A stretch of DNA of 19,185 nt from a bacterium. Its GTDB lineage: Bacteria; JACRDZ01; JAJRWM01. Each line of letters opens with the position of its first letter. The stretch's first letter is position 1. The notes below the pieces were generated by a model. It was not told the origin of the DNA. It saw only the letters and a program-made list of their open reading frames with translations, and made no database searches. The stretch lies in assembly GCA_024276815.1 (NCBI GenBank), contig JAJRWM010000086.1, positions 1-19,185 of the forward strand. The letters are read 5' to 3'. Of the stretch, positions 18,901-19,185 are shown one piece after another. A program made the position numbers and the translations under genes.

Positions 18901-19185
18901 CGTCCAGATACCGGTTGCCGGATCATAGATTTCACAACTGGCCAGAACACCGTTCTCAGCTTCGCCGCCGACCACCAGCACCCGCCCGTCGGCCAGAAGC
19001 GTGCTGGTGTGCCCCTGCCGGGCCTGGTTTAAGGAAGCCGCCGTTGACCAGTTGTAGCAGGTAAAGGAATAACTATAGGGCGTAAGCGCGTTAGGGTTGA
19101 CAGCCAGATCAGCGCAGTTAATCGTGATTTCCACTATCTGACCGTTAAGAAAAACCGAGTCCGGGGTGATTACCACGTCACAGCC
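12952..19185 (-). CDS. Giant secreted-type Kelch/Ig-like repeat protein (5' end outside window)
   Basis: The C-terminal ~2,077 residues of a gene whose start lies beyond the right edge; the frame is still open at 19185, and the GTG at 19176 is only the first in-window start-like codon. Order from the N-terminus: the end of an Ig-like domain (about 19051-19185); a seven-blade Kelch propeller (about 18036-19050); eight Ig-like domains (about 15360-18035); a second seven-blade propeller (about 14325-15358); one Ig-like domain (about 13963-14322); and a third seven-blade propeller ending at the stop. Blades follow the pattern WSxxxSLNxAR-xHTATLLxDGRVLVxGG-xxLxSCEIYDP, as in bacterial Kelch/galactose-oxidase-like modules. 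The Ig domains resemble SbsA/Big_5-type domains, with 'SDIYFEIDD', 'INPDTDF' and a final YSFTC. No LPxTG, T9SS tail or membrane anchor follows the last blade, and no copper-oxidase active site is evident. Extracellular adhesion or glycan/protein binding is inferred from architecture only. Confidence 0.93.
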   Translation of the reverse strand, partial: GCDVVITPDSVFLNGQIVEITINCADLAVNPNALTPYSYSFTCYNWSTAASLNQARQGHTSTLLADGRVLVVGGEAENGVLASCEIYDPATGIWTPTSDLAQARKYHLAVTLADDRVLVIGGSNGLTSLSGCEIFDPQTNSWSAAASLNEGRHISTATLLLNGEVLVAGGRFDNGSLKKDLKSCEVYNPATDAWSIVGSLNTARCLHSSARLKDGRVLAIGGYSMVTKMLTKCEVFNPATKTWSAAADLNQQRARHTATLLNDGRILVVGGNYYHNGTYLNLASCEIYDQDTGSWSNAGDLNQARNQHKAVLLNDGRVLAVGGDDSQSGETYDVVSALWSATPSPVKPVSFPAASKLADGRVLVSGGQNNGASLSDSEIYNYDIPEDTTPPTATSDPDNDQVAVALNSDLIIELSDPLSASGSFYGVDKNSISVSVAGLDAVIDGEFLAGFSGIIVPDGSGGFYIACDPDTDFTYNQFVELAISARDLAVPPNTVNLNYSFTCDPDFNPPVAGNYLPPVNAVDVARNASVYFELDDNKSGVDSSSLNVTINDRPALVGGIVQAGFSASLVPDDGGGLDVEITPETVFSHREVVNVVIDAADRVGNVMAETAYDFTIVDDTTAPSLANVNPQAGTTEVPLDADIVLHVVDDGGGVDPDSITLSVAGAVVTPVITGTLNDYTVTFDPAQNFAYGQIVEVTVDASDVDGNVMATQVYSFICVDIAPPFVSGLTPQAGATEVALNSPITFQVQDESVGVDQATIVLTVEGESVTPEITGTPSDYTVTFQPAAEFNYGQEVNVTVDAADLSGNAMLQEAYSFTCIVDVDPPVVNNLDPADTAVDIAVDSDIYLEIDDDVSGVDIITVNVNVNSVPAVTCGFFETGFSGSVVFDSTGGFDLTINPDADFDYGQTVNLAIEAFDLAGNELVQSVYSFTTIADTLPPVISNYSPAFDSTGVPVASDIYFKIDDDVSGVDLSTLDVSVAGVNAISGGSYTAGYSGAIVFDTTSGSYDITINPDTDFSYQQLVGLAIDVSDRAGNPMQQVNYSFTTMADITRPEVSNRSPADNELEVLRNANIYFEIDDTQTGVDLDALKVNINGVDVLLNGTILAGYSGSLTFDSTGGYDVTLNPGVDFDLGEMVTVIIDGQDRAVPPNTLDQVNYTFTCIDDTTPPTVSYRHPVADVIDMPINSDIYFEIADTENGVDLNTLTVTVGGVDAIVNGVIQAGFSGSRVPNLSGGFDVTLNPDTDFAYGEKVAVVIQASDLTSPANVMTPVSYSFFTANWSMVGELAQGRSGHTLTRLKNGPVLAVGGHEEAAGCLTSCEIYDPVLESWTSAASLNQARKNHTATLLADGRVLVVGGVDNAGELSSCEIYDPVLDVWSFTDSLSAGRAKHTATLLINGQVLVAGGENSAGGQLAGCELYDPLTDTWSAAGSLAVARARQTATLVIDGRVLVAGGENSAGGQLASCELYDPLADSWSTAAGNLNQARSGHTAVLLPDKRVLVVGGENSSGYLAEAELFAPSTGNWTATTSLSQPRGHLTATLINNGKVLVSGGLTSGENYLSTCLLFDPVTASWTSTGQLDSPRGFQDAVKLSDGQVLIVGGTGAPSVYLTAGELYNYNVTAEYQAPEVRAQTPSGSTTDAAIDSDIYIEINDPPSVDGSFYGVNKFTISITIDGGYCIENGDFKSGYTGQIIPNGTGGFQVTINPDANFSLSQVVAVTIDCQDSAPIPNTMPQVSYSFTCTDTSWSYTTSLQIGRESQTATLLTDGSVLVAGGFANNAALKSCELYKPSAGIWDTTANLNQQRYSHTATRLNDGSVLVVGGANNSYDYSSSCEQYDPAAGQWTYVDSLNQGRSSHTSTLLADGRVLVAGGLGGGGQLAGCEIYDPASGAWSIAANMNTPRSSHRAVLLDNGRVLVIGGYYNDGTDNYLASCEQYDPVLDSWSAVNGLSTGRASHTATRLADGKILVAGGIGVSGSLTGCELFNPLTGGWSGAGSLNTARSLHTASLLTSGNVLVTGGIGAGAVSEVYFPASGSWTIVSDLGEARDSHTATLLPDGRVLLTGGHNAQNQSTSSCELYQP
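12955..13962 (-). repeat. Kelch propeller 3 (seven blades, C-terminal)
   Basis: Seven units of about 45-52 residues, each with a W near its start, an AR/GR followed by H or S, a DGxVLVxGG strand and an E-x-Y/F strand. The sixth blade (SEVYF) is the shortest and lacks the Cys found in the other six. The protein stops right after the last blade's ELYQP, so the propeller closes the chain. Confidence 0.85.
14325..15358 (-). repeat. Kelch propeller 2 (seven blades)
   Basis: Seven blades between the long Ig array and the single Ig domain. Blades three and four are nearly identical. The coding-sequence copies lie 147 bases apart and share a 32-base exact run (14801-14832 with 14948-14979), evidence of a recent blade duplication or conversion. 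Confidence 0.85.
15360..18035 (-). repeat. Array of eight bacterial Ig-like domains
   Basis: Eight tandem units of roughly 100-118 residues, each usually starting D-x-x-PP and ending YSFTC or similar. Most have an AGFSG...GGFDVTINP segment. The third and fourth from the N-terminus lack it and read instead VTPVITGTxxDYTVTF, so two subtypes exist. The array would form a stalk between propellers 1 and 2. Confidence 0.8.
18036..19050 (-). repeat. Kelch propeller 1 (seven blades)
   Basis: Seven blades; the first begins WSTAASLNQAR and the last ends SDSEIYNY, where the Ig array starts. Five blades carry the SCE/GCE/KCE cysteine; the last two do not. An Ig-like domain end precedes it (through YSFTC), so the same Ig-then-propeller order occurs three times in the gene. 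Confidence 0.85.

Noticed and set aside
12952-19185. The regular repeats as a CRISPR array or satellite DNA
   Set aside because: The periodicity is about 147 and 340 bases, in frame, with protein-level conservation and diverged DNA; there are no identical short repeats with spacers.

Overview
The window looks like chromosomal DNA of an uncultivated diderm (outer-membrane-bearing) bacterium of moderate GC content. The diderm inference rests on a very large secreted beta-barrel protein with a signal peptide, next to a periplasmic M23 peptidase. I cannot assign a phylum. The mix of a SprA-like barrel, a yqeK-rsfS pair and a giant Kelch/Ig secreted protein would fit several candidate phyla, but that is inference only. 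No tRNA, rRNA, CRISPR array, insertion sequence or phage gene was seen.

Left part (1-5700, + strand): a structured-looking leader precedes a roughly 1,520-residue SprA-like outer-membrane protein. A secreted M23 metallopeptidase follows in the same direction. The barrel gene stops at a UGA, yet the same frame continues for 16 codons that read like a normal last beta-strand and end in Phe just before a UAA.

Middle part (5708-8659, - strand): argininosuccinate synthase (argG), a 200-residue lipoprotein, an HD hydrolase of the YqeK family and the ribosomal silencing factor RsfS. The last three are closely packed and probably co-transcribed. yqeK carries an apparent one-base deletion in a run of five A, which puts its first ~32 codons, including the first metal-binding His, in another frame.

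Right-centre (9032-12776, + strand): a divergent promoter region, a TTG-started RluA-family pseudouridine synthase, and a membrane-bound hybrid histidine kinase with sensor, HAMP, GAF, HisKA, HATPase and receiver domains.

Right end (12952 to beyond 19185, - strand): the C-terminal ~2,077 residues of a giant protein whose start lies outside the window. It has three seven-bladed Kelch propellers separated by eight and by one bacterial Ig-like domains. The propeller-Ig unit is itself repeated, and 16 of 21 blades carry a Cys at the same position.

The most notable points are the terminal UGA in the barrel gene, the split yqeK gene, the architecture of the Kelch/Ig protein, and the Cys/His-rich GAF signature of the kinase. 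I found no clearly new multi-gene system.
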